A stretch of DNA of 64,000 bases from Durusdinium trenchii (Eukaryota > Sar > Dinophyceae > Suessiales > Symbiodiniaceae). Below are positions 11,760-22,735 of this stretch, piece by piece. Each line of letters starts with the position of its first letter. The first letter of the stretch is position 1. The notes beneath the pieces are model-generated. The model made no database searches. It was not told the DNA's origin and worked only from the letters and a program-made list of their open reading frames with translations. The DNA lies in NCBI GenBank assembly GCA_963970005.1, contig CAXAMN010015446.1, positions 1,026,537 to 1,090,536 on the forward strand, written 5' to 3'. A program made the position numbers and the translations under genes.

Positions 11760-12072
11760 GAGGATGAAGAGGAAGATGATGGACATCCAAGCTGTGCACG
11801 CCGTGCACGCTGGCGCCCATGGACTATCCGCAATGCGTTCAAAGTGACATCCCAGCGGCGCACACACCCAGAAACTGTCACTGCTACGGCCCCCACTGAA
11901 GGGGTTTGCCGCCCAGGGCCACTGCTGCGGGTACGTTTTCACACCTGCCACTGCCAGTCTTCATTGGCCACAGCGGCAGTGGCAGGTCCGTGGCCCCTGC
12001 CTGAAGTTGCAAAAAATAGAACAGGAAAACCAATCCGAAGGGATCCCTGTGACTCAAAGGGTTACACTTACA
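11760..12072. repeat. About 300-bp repeat, left arm of a distant inverted pair
   Basis: This segment (GATGAAGAGGAAGATGATG ... GGGATCCCTGTGACTCAAAG) occurs in reverse complement at 21418-21705 with scattered substitutions and one indel of about ten bases. It abuts repeat R1 at its right end. Confidence 0.75.
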
Positions 12073-12073
12073 C

Positions 12074-12454
12074 TTTGACAATGGGTTTGCAGTTAACTCA
12101 ATTCCCAGGTCAAAAGGAATGGTGGAAACGCAAGGTGAAAAGGTCAGCGCAATTGAATTGTTTAACATTCTGTTCACTTGTCTGCAGAAGCGCGGCTGAA
12201 CGAACGGCAGCGGCAGAGAGCAGCTGTGGGAAACCTGTTTGGTGGGAGTAGCATGCAAAAACCACCATGAAACAAACCGAGAGTGGAACAGCGTGAGCAA
12301 CAGTTGATTGCAGGTACGTCGGCAAGCGTCCTTGCCGATATCCTAGGATCATGTGAGGAGCTTCGTTGGATGGAGCCTCACATGTCCTCTCCATCCCCCT
12401 GCGTGAAAGTGGTAGGATTTAAACTCTTCGAAACAGAGGGGGGCACACACACAC
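12074..12454. repeat. Direct repeat R1 (about 380 bp), pseudo-LTR candidate
   Basis: It starts TTTGACAATGGGTTTGCAG and ends AACAGAGG plus a G-run and (CA)n. It is almost the same as R2 (19146-19528), with around a dozen differences by eye, and is a diverged relative of R3 and R4. R1 and R2 bracket the Penelope-like coding region in the same orientation. Confidence 0.85.
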
Positions 12455-12640
12455 GGTGCCGTAGTCGGCGCAAATGGAGTGCAGCGGGTTGCTTTCCTTT
12501 CAAAAAACGCTGGCAGTCTATTGCTGCATGTCCCTTCAGGACGTAAAGGCACACAAGTTGCTCGGCCGCGGCATCCGCTGCGTGCGGTGGGAAAGTGTAG
12601 GTGTAGATGGCGTGGAGGCGTGAGGCGAGACCGCAGAGGG

Positions 12641-13667
12641 TCAGCCGGTTGCTGCCGGCACTGGTGGCATCTCGGATTTTCCACGGTTGAGTGGGTTGCA
12701 TGTAATGTAGGTGACGGTGCGTTGAGGTAAATCAATGTTGAATCCGAGAAGGTGAAAGTCATCAACTGTTTCCAGTTCGACCGGATCGCCGAAGAAATTG
12801 CTGTGGATGAGGGTTTGGATTGCTGGGTGGGAGAGGAAGTGTTCGTTGTGGACAATGAAGCGATTGTCCACATATCGGTAGTATGTGAAGTGGAGATCGG
12901 TGTGGTGAAGGCGGTTATTGTGGAGCTGTTGCCAGGAGTGCTCGATGAGGGTGATGGCGACATTGCAGAGTGCTGGCGGCACGGAAGTGGTGCCAAACCT
13001 GGGGAATGGAGAGCTGGCCAGGGTGCTGGGGATAAAGATGTTGTAGTATGATGTCTAGGGCTCTGCTGGTGATGCGCAAGAGGTTGCCTGCGATGGATTG
13101 GTAGTAGGAGATAATGATCCGGCCTTTCTGCCATTGTTTTTTGGCTTTGAGATGGGCAATACCGTAGGGGACCGTGAAGTCTTTACGGAAGCCCCATTTG
13201 TAGCGAGCCCGTAGAGATGGAGGGACCGTGGCAGTGAGGTGATCCTGAATGTTTGCCGGTGTGAGGTAGCGGTTGGAAAAGTTCAGGTGCCTGCCAGGTG
13301 TTGAGAGCGCCTTTGAAGTATTGCTGGGGGCAGAAAATGCGGAGTTGTTGGAGTTCATGATCCGCATGGTGAAGGACGACTTTGTCGCCCAGGTATTCCT
13401 GTAGCTGTCGTAAGAGACGGGCTGTGAAGCGTGGGTGTTGTTTGAGGTGGAAAGTGTGAAGGAAAGGGTCGATGTGTTGCGCAAGGGAAGGTGGGAAACC
13501 TTGAGTGCGGAGCCATTTTTTGAAGGCTGCCTGGAAAGTGAGGAAGTAACGAGCTTTAGTGGGGTAAAAGGTGCTGCAAGGAAGATGCGCAGGTGGGGTG
13601 GGAGTTGTAACTGGTCGAGGGTAAGGATGCAATGGCCATCTGTCATGGGGCAGTCGGGATCCAGCAC
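12641..13667 (-). pseudogene. Reverse-transcriptase-like region of the Penelope-like element
   Basis: The minus strand encodes a finger-like region (RYKWGFRKDFTVPYGIAHLK, then KKQWQKGRIIISYYQS), with K/R and I/S residues placed as in RT motif 2. In another frame come a motif-B-like PALCNVAITLIEHSWQQLH and a motif-C-like YYRYVDNRFIV, followed by LLGFNIDL. The frames change near 12980, where the motif A region with the first catalytic Asp is missing: the text goes from LSIPQVWHH almost directly to PPALCNVA. Motif C reads YVDN instead of YxDD. As read, the product could not be an active polymerase. Confidence 0.65.
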
Positions 13668-13933
13668 AAGCGTGCGGAGGTGGTGGCATGCGCGCAGGGC
13701 AAATCAGCCGGAGCAGGGGGAGAGCCGAGGCATTCTTCCTATTTTCTGTGGTTGTGGAGTTGAGCACGTAGCGTCTTGTGAGCAGCCTCCCGGAGGCGAT
13801 GTGTGGGAAGGTGGAGGTATGGCAAGGTGTTTGTGTTGTTGGATGGCAGTGCGGAGCCATTGCTGGGTGTGTTTCATGAAGTCGTCGTGAGCCAGGAAAG
13901 GAATGGTAAGGGGAAGATTGGCACGTGGTGGTG

Positions 13934-14530
13934 TCAAGTTGCGAAAATGCATGGCTTTGTGAATGATAGGGCCCTCGTGCGTCCAGGTTCTTCGAGGTTG
14001 GCAGCCATGCGTCTAATGGCATAGAGCTCGAGATCAGTGTGTCGGCCACTGCGAAGTTGTTTGGCTGCTTCGAAGGAGGCTGAGGTGTGTTTGGTGAGGT
14101 TGCGCAAGAGGGTAGGAGCGTGGTGTTTGGTGGAGGTGAAAAGGTGTGGTTCGTGGATGGTCCTCTGTCGGCGTCGCAGGCGTCGGAAGAGACGTTTGTG
14201 GGTAGCGAGGCGAGAGTAGAAGTGGGCGCGGTGTTTTGTGAATTGCTGAGCCTTGAGTTTGAGGTGGGGCGAAATAAATGGCCAGTTCAGGGAAGGCATC
14301 CAATTGGAAATGTGGTTGTGTTCATGGACCCAGGCTTGATCGTAAGTGTCATGTGAGGAAAGTTGAATGGTTGTGTATTGGTCGATGGTGTTGTGGGTGT
14401 GCCAATAGCGGAGGGAGAGATTGGGATGTTGTTCTGGAGTTGTTTGAGCTTGGCGCGCCGATTGTGTTCCGTGTGAGGGATGCCGATAGCTGTGGATCCG
14501 ATATAGAAGTGGCCGTGTTGATGGTAGCAT
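13934..14530 (-). pseudogene. GIY-YIG-like endonuclease region of the Penelope-like element
   Basis: On the minus strand near 14513-14490 the translation HGHFYIGSTAIGIPHTEHN resembles the GIY/YIG core. After a frame change it continues as LSLRYWHTHNTIDQ and AWVHEHNHISNWMPSLNW, where an HEH/N pattern sits where the later conserved residues of this fold are expected. A basic linker (FRRLRRRQRTIHEPH) follows before the RT-like region. The domain call rests on motif memory only. Confidence 0.5.
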
Positions 14531-15039
14531 CGTTGTGGTGGTTGGGTGTTGAACTGTAGTTTGACATAAACGGAGTTAGAGGAGAGGAAGTTGTGGTAGT
14601 GGTAAGCGTGTGGGAGAATGTGGAGTTGGCGGAAGCGCTTCTGCCACTGTTGGGATCGTTGGGTGGTGGAGGGATAGGCAAAGATAAGGGTGAGGTGGAG
14701 AAGGCCGGCGGCAAAGATGGCCTCGCCTCGTTCGATGTAGAGTGCTTTGTGGATGAGGGTAGAGAGGGCACGGTGAAGGTGGAAGAGTTGTTGCAGGTTG
14801 GTGTGGTTGTGGGATTGCTGGCCGAGGGTGCTGAGTCAGCAAGCGAGTGCTGCGCCGATGCTGACAAGGTTTTGTAGGGTTTTGATAGTTAGTGGCGCGA
14901 TTGAGCTTGGCCAGAGGGAGGCCGTACCTTGTTGCGGCCTCGCGGAGTTGCTCAGTGGTGCCCTTGCTCGTTTGTAGGAGGCGAAGGACCTCCTTGGCTG
15001 ACGCTTGAATGGCGTCATCAAATGTAGTGACCCATGTGG

Positions 15040-15753
15040 CTATGGCAGGGGTGGTCCATGCTTCAGGGACATCATCTTTGAGCGATGGGTGGGGTGGCTG
15101 AAGGACATCCTCAAAATTTGGAGGTTGATGTGTGGGCGGGCCGAAGGTGCAGAGGGACGAATGCCGGCGTCCTTGCGTGGTGTAAGCTCAAGGCCGTGGG
15201 CTTGTAATTTGGCTTGGGCTCTTTCGAAATCATTGGCGGTTGCCTTGAGGGCTCGGAGCGCGGAGCCTTCTGCAGCTGCAGGTGCGTGTGTTTCAAGTTG
15301 GTGGATGAGGAGTTGGATGAGTGGTGCGTGGTAGGCTCTGGCTTGCGTAGTTTTGTTGGGTATGTCCATGGAGTGCTTTTCTGCAATGGCATCGAGGTCG
15401 AGGCGCTTGTCGCGTACCTCTTGGAGTAAACGTGTGGTGAAAACCGACTCGGCTATACTGCGGGTCGGAATGAGTCTGCAATATTTGCCGTGGCTCAATG
15501 TATGAGCCGTGAAGTCGGAGGTGCCATGGTAGGCCAGGATCCACGGAAAGACGTCAAAGATGGGAAGGCCGGCGATGCCCATCCGACGAAACCCATTGGC
15601 TGTGTTGGATAGTTCGGTGAAGTTGATGACCATGGAGTGTATTGACATCGCAGGTGGATCGCCAGGAGTCCTGACGGGTGGCTTAGGAAAAGGAACAGTG
15701 AGGTGGTGCCGGAGGAGCAGAGTGTGTTGGACTGTGGGTGAAAGAGGTGACAT
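15040..15753 (-). CDS. N-terminal open frame of the Penelope-like element
   Basis: An open minus-strand frame of 237 codons. It holds a folded-looking part (FPWILAYHGTSDFTAHTLSH, then RLLQEVRDKRLDLDAIAEKH) and a helical, Ala/Leu-rich tail (ALRALKATANDFERAQAKLQ). I recognise no catalytic domain. Its place upstream of the GIY-YIG and RT regions suggests it is the amino-terminal or ORF1-like part of the element. Confidence 0.45.
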   Translation of the reverse strand: MSPLSPTVQHTLLLRHHLTVPFPKPPVRTPGDPPAMSIHSMVINFTELSNTANGFRRMGIAGLPIFDVFPWILAYHGTSDFTAHTLSHGKYCRLIPTRSIAESVFTTRLLQEVRDKRLDLDAIAEKHSMDIPNKTTQARAYHAPLIQLLIHQLETHAPAAAEGSALRALKATANDFERAQAKLQAHGLELTPRKDAGIRPSAPSARPHINLQILRMSFSHPTHRSKMMSLKHGPPLP

Positions 15754-17114
15754 TGGGAGTGACAGGTGCTGTTGGCGTGGTAGTTGCTGCCGGTGGGGGG
15801 AGGAGGTGGAGGGAAGTCGTGGTGCGCCGGAGGAGGAGAATGGTCATCGGCCCGTATGTGTGTGTTGGCGTGTATTGAGATGGCGTCGTAGCAGCCTGTG
15901 CTTGCTGCTGGAGGTAATGGTGCCAGTAGTACTGTTGCCTTGCGCATCCATGTCGAAGTGATGACGAGAAAAAAAGCAGGGGGAGCGAGCGAAGTCGTTT
16001 TCGAGCAAAACGGCTATTGGAAAAGGTTGTGAAACTGACCGCTGCGGGTGTAAACAAATTGAAGGTGAAAGGTAAATGCATGTGCGCTGATGAACAAGAC
16101 AGGGAAACCATTGTGGCTGGGAAATAAGTCCTCTAACGTCACCGCAGTTGTGAAAGCTCAGCGCGCAAGCAACTTTTTCGTGGTGCATGGTGAAACAAGG
16201 GGTCCGGGAAAGCAGTGATTTATAGTGGCTGGTCTGCATCGCAACAGTACGATCAGAAGAGAAAACTGAAGAAAGAAGGAACCATAAAAAGGAGCTCAAC
16301 CCTATATCAGGTGTTCCTCCTGAGAAAAAGCTGGACTGCAGAAAACCTGGGTGTCAGTGGAATGCATGACCGGTTGCGTCCATCACTGCAGGGAAGCGAT
16401 GGTGCTTGCTCTGAAAAACCAAATGCCTGATTAGTTATTGTCCGCGCGCCAGGGATCTTCCTCCGGGATGTACGGCTGTTGGCTCAGTGGAAGCGGTCGT
16501 CCAGCAGCTTCAAAATGTTGAGGACTGGCGGTGTAGGCTCGGTCTGTTGTTCGTGTGGAGTAGAAGAGGCGAGACTGGTCGGGAGGTTTGCTGAGTGGCG
16601 TGAAGGAGGATTGGCCAAGGGGGTGGTGAGGTTTGGGTGGTGACATGGTGGGGCACGATGATTGAACAGGTAGAGGATGAGGGGGGCGGTGTTGGTAAAG
16701 GTGGAAAAGGCTGGTGAATGTTGAGTGTGGACGAGGAAAAGGTTGTGTAGGTTTGCCAGGAGGTCCGCTGCTGTTTGAAGAAGTTGGCGAAGTTGTGACA
16801 GGACAATCGTAGTCTGTTGGAGAACCAGGGGAATGTCTGGAATGGCGGACATCAGGCGCCAATCAAGTGTCGAAGCAGCGGCCGCAGCAGCGTCAGAAGC
16901 ATGAAGCGCTAAAAAACATGTTCAATCGAGGCCATGCAGGCTGAATTACGGAGCCAATGAATTCCATCGAGCCGTGGTTAACGTCAATGAAAAAATGGCG
17001 TGCAAAGTTCATGAAACCATCATCTCACAAAAACAGAAAACCCCAAGAAATCCAAGAACAAAGATCATGCACGGTAGAGAGCTGTCATCGTGCACGGAAA
17101 GGTGAATTAAGCAA

Positions 17115-18691
17115 TCAGGCAGCAAGGTCCACGCAAGCGCTTTTTTGCTGTGAAATAATTTGTATTGGTTGAGGGTGAGACCATGGGAGTGAAAAGGGAA
17201 AGTGGATGTGTGGCAAGTGGCTAGGTGTCTGGTGGTGTGGCGTCAGCAGACCATGCAAGTCCGCGGACGATTGCGTTGCGAGGGTGGATGATGCAACAGC
17301 GGGCATTGTGGTGGAAGACCGCGCCATGGTCCTGTTGGAGAAGAGTGGCTGCATGCTCTTCACCGCCGTGAGTAAACTTCCGGCCGGTACCCCATTCGAG
17401 GATGGAGAGGATGATGGAATGGGTCTTCTTTGCAAGGTTCCAGGTATTGGGCCGGATGCGGGCCTGTTCTTCATAGTCGTGGGGGTACTGTTGTGTGATG
17501 CGCGCGCCTTGCGCAAAAAAGCCTGGGTTGTGAGCGAAGTGGACGTGCTTGGAAGGAGTCTGCCTTGTTGTAAAATGTTGGTGATGTTGCCGACCGGTGC
17601 GGTATGACCGGCGTTGATGTGGACAATCTCGGGGGTGGTGTTGGTGGCACGGGTGGCTGGTGGTGGAAATTGCTTGTAAGCTTTGCGGGCAAGTGATTGG
17701 CAATGTGGTTGAAGTGGAACAAGTCGTAACGATTGGAGGTGCTGTTCCACTTGATGTGGGTAAATTGCCGGTAGTCCCGGTAGTGCAGGAGGCCGCTGTC
17801 GATAAGGAGCTGAGCAATGTAGGCATGTTGAGGTTTGTTGGGGCGTTGAGAACACGGCGGACGCTGGGATGTTTGGGATAGTTCTCCTGATTGGAGGGAG
17901 TGGAGGATGGAGCTGAAGCTGGGGTGCGAAGTCTGTATTGGGTCGCAATGTAATTGGTGGATGGGAGTGGCGGGAGCGGCTGCGTGAGGGAGAAGAGTAA
18001 GTGTAGGAAGTGGAGGGTTGCCTGTGAGAGGCTGGACTGGCGGTCAGAGTGGCGGCGGCGTTGGTGTCTGTGCAGTGGTTGGAGGGGCAGTTGTTTGGTT
18101 GGAATCAGCCGCGGTCAACCCGTCGGTGTGGATTCTACAGGTGTAGGGTGTGCAGGGGGTGTGGAAGCGGGCTCGGGCATGGTTGGTGAAGAAGGAGGAT
18201 CGGACGGTGAGTGTGGAAGGATCAGGAGCTGTGGGTGATTGGGTTGCAGCCTGCTGAGAATGGGTGCTGTTGCCAAACTCCTTGCTGCGGGTCCCAGGAG
18301 AAGGTGGTTGTGATCTGAGCGGGGTTGCTCGGGGTGGGAGGTGGTGCAACTGGAGTCGGCGGAGGGCAGGTGGGCATCGTTGGCGGTGGCTGAGGAGCAG
18401 TGGGTGGTTGACAAAGTTCAGGAGAGGGTGCTGTGGGATAGTTGTAAGCGACCGGAAAAGTGGCTGTCGGTTGAGGGAGGGTGGGGGCAAAAGGCTGTTG
18501 AAATGGGTGTTGAAAGGCTGAAGGTTGTGGTGGAGAGAAGGTGGGAGGCGAAGGCCATGTCGGCTGCTGAAGCACAGGTGTTGGCGGAAAGTGTGTAGGC
18601 TGTGGTGGTAGTTGGTGTGCGATTGGAACTGTTTGTGGTGGCTGCGGTTGTGGTGAAAAAGGCAATGCATGGGCGTGGCAGAGTCCTCCAC
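17115..18691 (-). CDS. Pro/Thr/Gln-rich frames of the Penelope-like element
   Basis: Two overlapping minus-strand frames (about 18691-18044 and 17948-17115) are rich in Pro, Thr, His, Gln and Ser with few hydrophobic stretches. They match no family I know. They may be a disordered ORF1-like product or chance open frames in strand-skewed sequence. Their position inside the R1-R2 unit is the only argument for coding. Confidence 0.3.
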
Positions 18692-19145
18692 TCAGAAGTC
18701 CAGTAGGCAGCTGCTGGTATGGCGGCAGCGCACCGTGCAACAGGTTTGCAGGGATTGAAGGTAAAAGAGAGAAGTGAAAAAATGCAGTGATCATGCGAAT
18801 TAAGTGAAGTGCATGCATGTGAGTTGATGAGTAGAAAAAGTGGAGGTATGAGGTCATGGGACATGAAACGTGGAAAGCGTGGGGTACGTTCGATCTTGAA
18901 AATGCAGCTATCAAGATAGTGAAAACACCAGTGGGACAATTGCAAATCGGTTGAGTAAAGGTGGAAAATCCGTGGGCCCGGTGGCATGGGTTTTTGAGAA
19001 TACTGGAAAGAACAGTGGAGGGGTGAAGATAATCCAAAGAACGGTGGAAACGAAGAAACTGTTAATGGCAGTCCGGCATGAATTCAGCGCCCCAGTGACG
19101 GGGATCACACTGTGCGCCCAAGTGGGATGGCGCAGCGGCTGCACC

Positions 19146-19528
19146 TTTGACAATGGGTTTGCAGTTAACTCAATTCCCAGGTCAAAAGGAATGATGGAAG
19201 CGCAAGGTGAAAAGGTCAGCGCAATTGAATTGTTTGACATTCTGTTCACTTTTTTGCAGAAGCGCGGCTGAACGAACGGCAGCGGCTGAGAGCAGCTGTG
19301 GGAAACCTGTTTGGTGGGAGTAGCCTGCAAAAACCACCATGAAACAATCCGAGAGTGGAACAGCGTGAGCAACAGTTGATTGCAGGTACGTCGGCAAGCG
19401 TCCTTGCCGATATCCTAGGATCATGTGAGGAGCTTCGTGGGATGGAGCCTCACATGTCCTCTCTATCCCCCTGCGTTAAGGTGGTAGGATTTAAACTCTT
19501 CGAAACAGAGGGGGACACACACACACAC
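19146..19528. repeat. Direct repeat R2 (about 380 bp), partner of R1
   Basis: Nearly identical to R1 and in the same orientation. The approximately 120 bases before it (from about 19025) are related to the bases before R4 but not to those before R1 or R3. R2 and R4 thus share a different flanking head (CAGCGCCCC ... GGGG ... CACACTGTGC) from R1 and R3. Confidence 0.85.
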
Positions 19529-19679
19529 CCCTCTTTTCCTTATTTGTTTCATGTCCTGTCTGCCTTCATGTCCGGTCACCTCACTCCTTTTCTTTTCCTG
19601 TTCCCTTTTGGACGGGTCTTGTTCCCCAAACAGGTTTACCTGTGAGGGGTTCTTACTCCTTTTAAAGGGGTGCATGCTC

Positions 19680-20210
19680 GGGCCGGATGATTTTGAGTTT
19701 GTCTCCGGGCTTGTGTTCCTGGCCGCATGATTTCACCCTTGTCTCCCACTTGTCTCCCAGTAAGCTCTGGATGCTCTCAGTGCTCTGGCCGCATGATTTT
19801 ATACTTGTCTCCCACTTGTCTCCCAGTTGTCTCCCAGTACGCTCTCGATGCTCTCAGTGCTCTGGCCGCATGATTTCAGGCTTGTCTCCCATTTGTCTCC
19901 CACTTGTCTCCCAGTAAGCTCTGGATGCTCTGAGTGCTTGGCCGCATGATTTCACACTTGTCTCCCATTTGTCTCCCACTTGTTTCCCACTTGTCTCCAA
20001 GTAAGCTCTGGCTGCTCTCAGTGCTCTGGCCGCTTGTCTCCCAGTAAGCTCTGGATGCTCTGAGTGCTTGGCCCATGATTTCACACTTGTCTCCCAGTAA
20101 GCTCTGGATGCTCTCAGTGCTCTGGCCGCATGATTTTATACTTGTCCGCATGATTTTATACTTGTCTCCCATTTGTCTCCCACTTGTCTCCCAGTAAGCT
20201 CTCGATGCTC
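19680..20210. repeat. Minisatellite of CTTGTCTCCCA / GCTCTGGATGCTCT units
   Basis: Long units (about 75-90 bases) are made of several CTTGTCTCCCAY words, then AGTAAGCTCTGGATGCTCTC, then AGTGCTCTGGCCGCATGATT. At least six irregular copies follow each other. Unit length varies with the number of CTTGTCTCCCA words. Confidence 0.85.
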
Positions 20211-20325
20211 GCGATGGCCTCCCACCTATAGATGCGATGGCCTCCACCTAGTTGCGACGACCTCCAACCTAGTCGCGTTGCCTCCTACCTAAGAGCGATG
20301 GCCTCCAACCTACTACCTGTCCTCC
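20205..20325. repeat. GCGATGGCCTCCAACCTA-type tandem repeat, block 1
   Basis: Units of about 18-25 bases, of the type GCGATGGCCTCCAACCTA, are repeated with variation. The segment that follows (CTACCTGTCCTCC ... GGTTCTTAGGTTTT ... GGCTGGCG) also follows block 2 at 23340-23400, so block and flank were copied together. Confidence 0.8.
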
Positions 20326-20339
20326 CGGGTTCTTAGGTT

Positions 20340-21415
20340 TTCACTTAGGCTGGCGTGTGGCAACCGCAACAAGTCCATACGCATTTCCATAAGTGTGTCT
20401 CTCCTCAAGGGTGAGCCCGACGAGTGCCCCCCTGTGGACCCGTCGAACGGTTATTTTCAATCGTACCCCCTGCCCGGATACAGAGCAGCTCGCAGCGAGC
20501 GTAGGGGCTTAGGCCAAAGTTACTTGTCAAGACCTGATGAAGTATCAAGTACAAGTAGGCAGCTTTCGAGCAAGCCATTAGGTGACCGGAGCGGTCTGAG
20601 CAGCCAGCCAGTTTGGCACGGCCTACGTGGCCGGAGCGGCCAAAGTTTGATCAAGATCCACTGGGATCTGTTGGGACGTTATTCCCTTTCCTCCCCTTAC
20701 CATCCCCTTCTTCATTTTTTCTGCTGTTTTGGACCCCTGCTGTGTCCCTGGACGCTTGTTTCGTAGCCAGTCCCCTTCCCCCTTCTTCCCTCCTCTTTCT
20801 TTCCTTCCCCTCTCTTTCTTCCTTGGGTGTCCCTGGATGCTTTTGTTATAGCTGGGAAACCTTTCTTGGTGTGTCCTCGGATGCTTGTGTCGTAGCTGAG
20901 AACACCGTCCCTTCCTCGTGCGCGGCGTGCTTACAAACTTACAAACAAACTATATAGGCATTTACAACAGGTTCTTCAATGAGGTTTGGTTGCTCATCGG
21001 TTGGTCCCCTTTCATTTGGTTCCCTTTTCATTGCCCCCCGCAGGCTTCTTTTCCTTCTTTTCTTTCATGTCCTTTCTGTCTTCGTGTCGTGTAACTATCA
21101 CCCTTTTCTTCTCTTGCGTGCACATCGGTCCGACCCTTAGTGCGTATATATGCACATCTACATCCACTTTAAACTCAGGTTTCAGGTCGCCGAGGTTTGA
21201 CAATGAGGTGGGGTTCATTGTTTGTCCCTGTTCACTTGGTACCTCTTCGTCATCGCAACCACTTACACTTTTGTCCTGTCTTGTCCCCCTTTCATGTCTC
21301 CATCTTTTTGTCCTTGCCGTGCGCACACATGCGCTTTTCAGTCCTTGCCTTAGTTCTTCTCGCCTTCAGTCCTTGCCTTAGTTCTTCTCGCCTCCCCTTG
21401 TGGGAGGCGTGTGTG
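20340..21415. other. Intron DNA, pyrimidine-rich, no recognised gene
   Basis: An open frame at 20395-20766 reads as SNGYFQSYPLPGYRAARSER and so on. I cannot assign it, and it may be repeat-derived. The rest is rich in CTT/TTC words with short duplications (for example the Ser/Leu-rich segment repeated near 21340 and 21365). Confidence 0.35.
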
Positions 21416-21417
21416 TG

Positions 21418-21705
21418 TGTAACCCTTGGAGTCACAGGGATCCCTTCGGATTGGTTTTTCTGTTTTAGTTTTTGCAACTTCAGGCAGGGGCCACGGACCT
21501 GCCACTGCCGCTGTGGCCAATGAAGACCGGCAGGTGTGAAAACATACCCGCAGCAGTGGCCCTGGACGGCAAACCCCTTCAGTGGGGGCCGTAGCTGGGC
21601 ACTGCAGTGACAGTTCCTGGGCGTCTGCGCAGCTGAGATGTCACTTTGAATGCATTGCAGACAGTCCATGCGCATCATCTTCCTCTTCATCTCCCTTTTC
21701 TTTTT
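21418..21705. repeat. About 300-bp repeat, right arm of the distant inverted pair
   Basis: Reverse complement of 11760-12072. It keeps the shared core around CAGTGGCCCTGGACGGCAAA and the outer end CATCATCTTCCTCTTCATC. The inner end changes into (GT)n, where the left arm meets repeat R1. Confidence 0.75.
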
Positions 21706-22014
21706 CCTGCTCCCTTTTGGACGGGTCTCTTTTGAGCCGTGTAATTTGGTTTAACTTGGGAGTACACTTTGTCTTGAATGTGAAGTGAATGTCTTGCACA
21801 CTCGTGTCAAACTTTTGGAGTTGTCTTGTTTACTAACCTACTTTTGGAGTTGTCTTGTCACGAAAGCTAGCCTTAGCTAGCTGGAGTTGCTCTTGCTTTA
21901 GCAAGTTAAGTGACGGGGTGGACGCACCCCAGAAACCTCAAATAGTTGATTAAATCAATCTTATGGACCCCCCCCCCCCGCGGTTCGACTCCCCCCTGCG
22001 CGCGGTGAGCGGGA

Positions 22015-22260
22015 CACCAAGCAGCTGCAGCACACCAAGCATCTGCAGTCTACCACCAAGCAGCTGCAGCAAACCGCAAAGGAGCAGCAGCAGCAGAAGC
22101 AGCAGACCCAGAGCAGCAGCAGCAGCAGCAGACCACCCAGCGCCAGCAGCAGCAGCAGCAGCAGACGACCCGGCGCTAGCAGAGCACCCAGCGCAGCAGC
22201 GCCCAGCGCAGCAGCGGCCGCAGCAGCAGCAGGAGACGCAGCCAAGGCAGACCACCCAGT
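22015..22260. repeat. CAG-rich triplet array
   Basis: An imperfect (CAG)n run mixed with CGC and ACC. It begins after a run of about 14 C (21967-21980). Open frames on both strands are only poly-Gln, poly-Ser, poly-Ala or poly-Leu. It is the complement-type partner of the CTG array at 22385-22735. Confidence 0.85.
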
Positions 22261-22384
22261 AGCAGGAGCTACATTGGACAGTAATACCTTTTTGGGTGCT
22301 ATGTGCAGGCGGCATTTCTTGCATCATAGCCCTACCCCGCGTACGCGACTAGTTACGGCGTGGAGTCAGGCGGTGTCATTTGAG

Positions 22385-22735
22385 TCTTGTGCTGCTGCTG
22401 CTGGGGGGTCTGCTGCTGCTGCTGCTGGGTGGACTGCTGCTGCTGGGTGGTCTGCTGCTGCTGCTGCTGGGCAGTCTGCTGCTGGTGCTACTGGGAGGTC
22501 TGCTGGTGCTGCTGCTGCTGCGCTGGGTGGGCTGCCGCTGCTGGTGCTGGCGCCGGGTGATCTGCTGCTGCTGCTGCTGCTGCTGCTGGCGCTGGGTGGT
22601 CTGCTGCTGCTGCGGCGCTGGGTGGTCTGCTGCTGCTGCTGCTGCTGGGTGGTGCTCTGCTGCTGCTGCGGCGCTGGTTGGTATGCTGCTGCTGCTGCTG
22701 CCGCTGGGTGGTCTGCTGCTGCTGCGGCACAGCAA
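22385..22735. repeat. CTG-rich triplet array
   Basis: An imperfect (CTG)n run broken by GG and GCG words about every 15-30 bases. With the CAG array about 125 bases to its left it could form a very long imperfect hairpin. The long open frames in all readings are low-complexity and are not called genes. Confidence 0.85.

Larger units (their letters stand above)
12074..19528 (-). mobile_element. Penelope-like retroelement (minus strand), degenerate, with terminal direct repeats
   Basis: Reading the minus strand there are, in order: Pro/Thr/Gln-rich frames (about 18700-17100), an N-terminal region (15753-15040), a GIY-YIG-like segment (about 14530-14250), a basic linker, and a reverse-transcriptase-like region (about 13200-12640). 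The unit is bracketed by the R1 and R2 direct repeats. Reverse transcriptase plus GIY-YIG nuclease is the hallmark of Penelope-like elements. An upstream GIY-YIG domain matches the permuted type described for some protist and algal elements, and the direct repeats would be the pseudo-LTRs common in that class. Several frameshifts and an apparent deletion in the palm domain make it non-autonomous. Confidence 0.65.

Noticed and set aside
12349..13134. A 261-codon minus-strand frame rich in Pro, Ser, His and Thr
   Set aside because: It is an off-frame reading of the RT-like region; the motifs GRIIISYY and YVDNRF lie in the other two frames.
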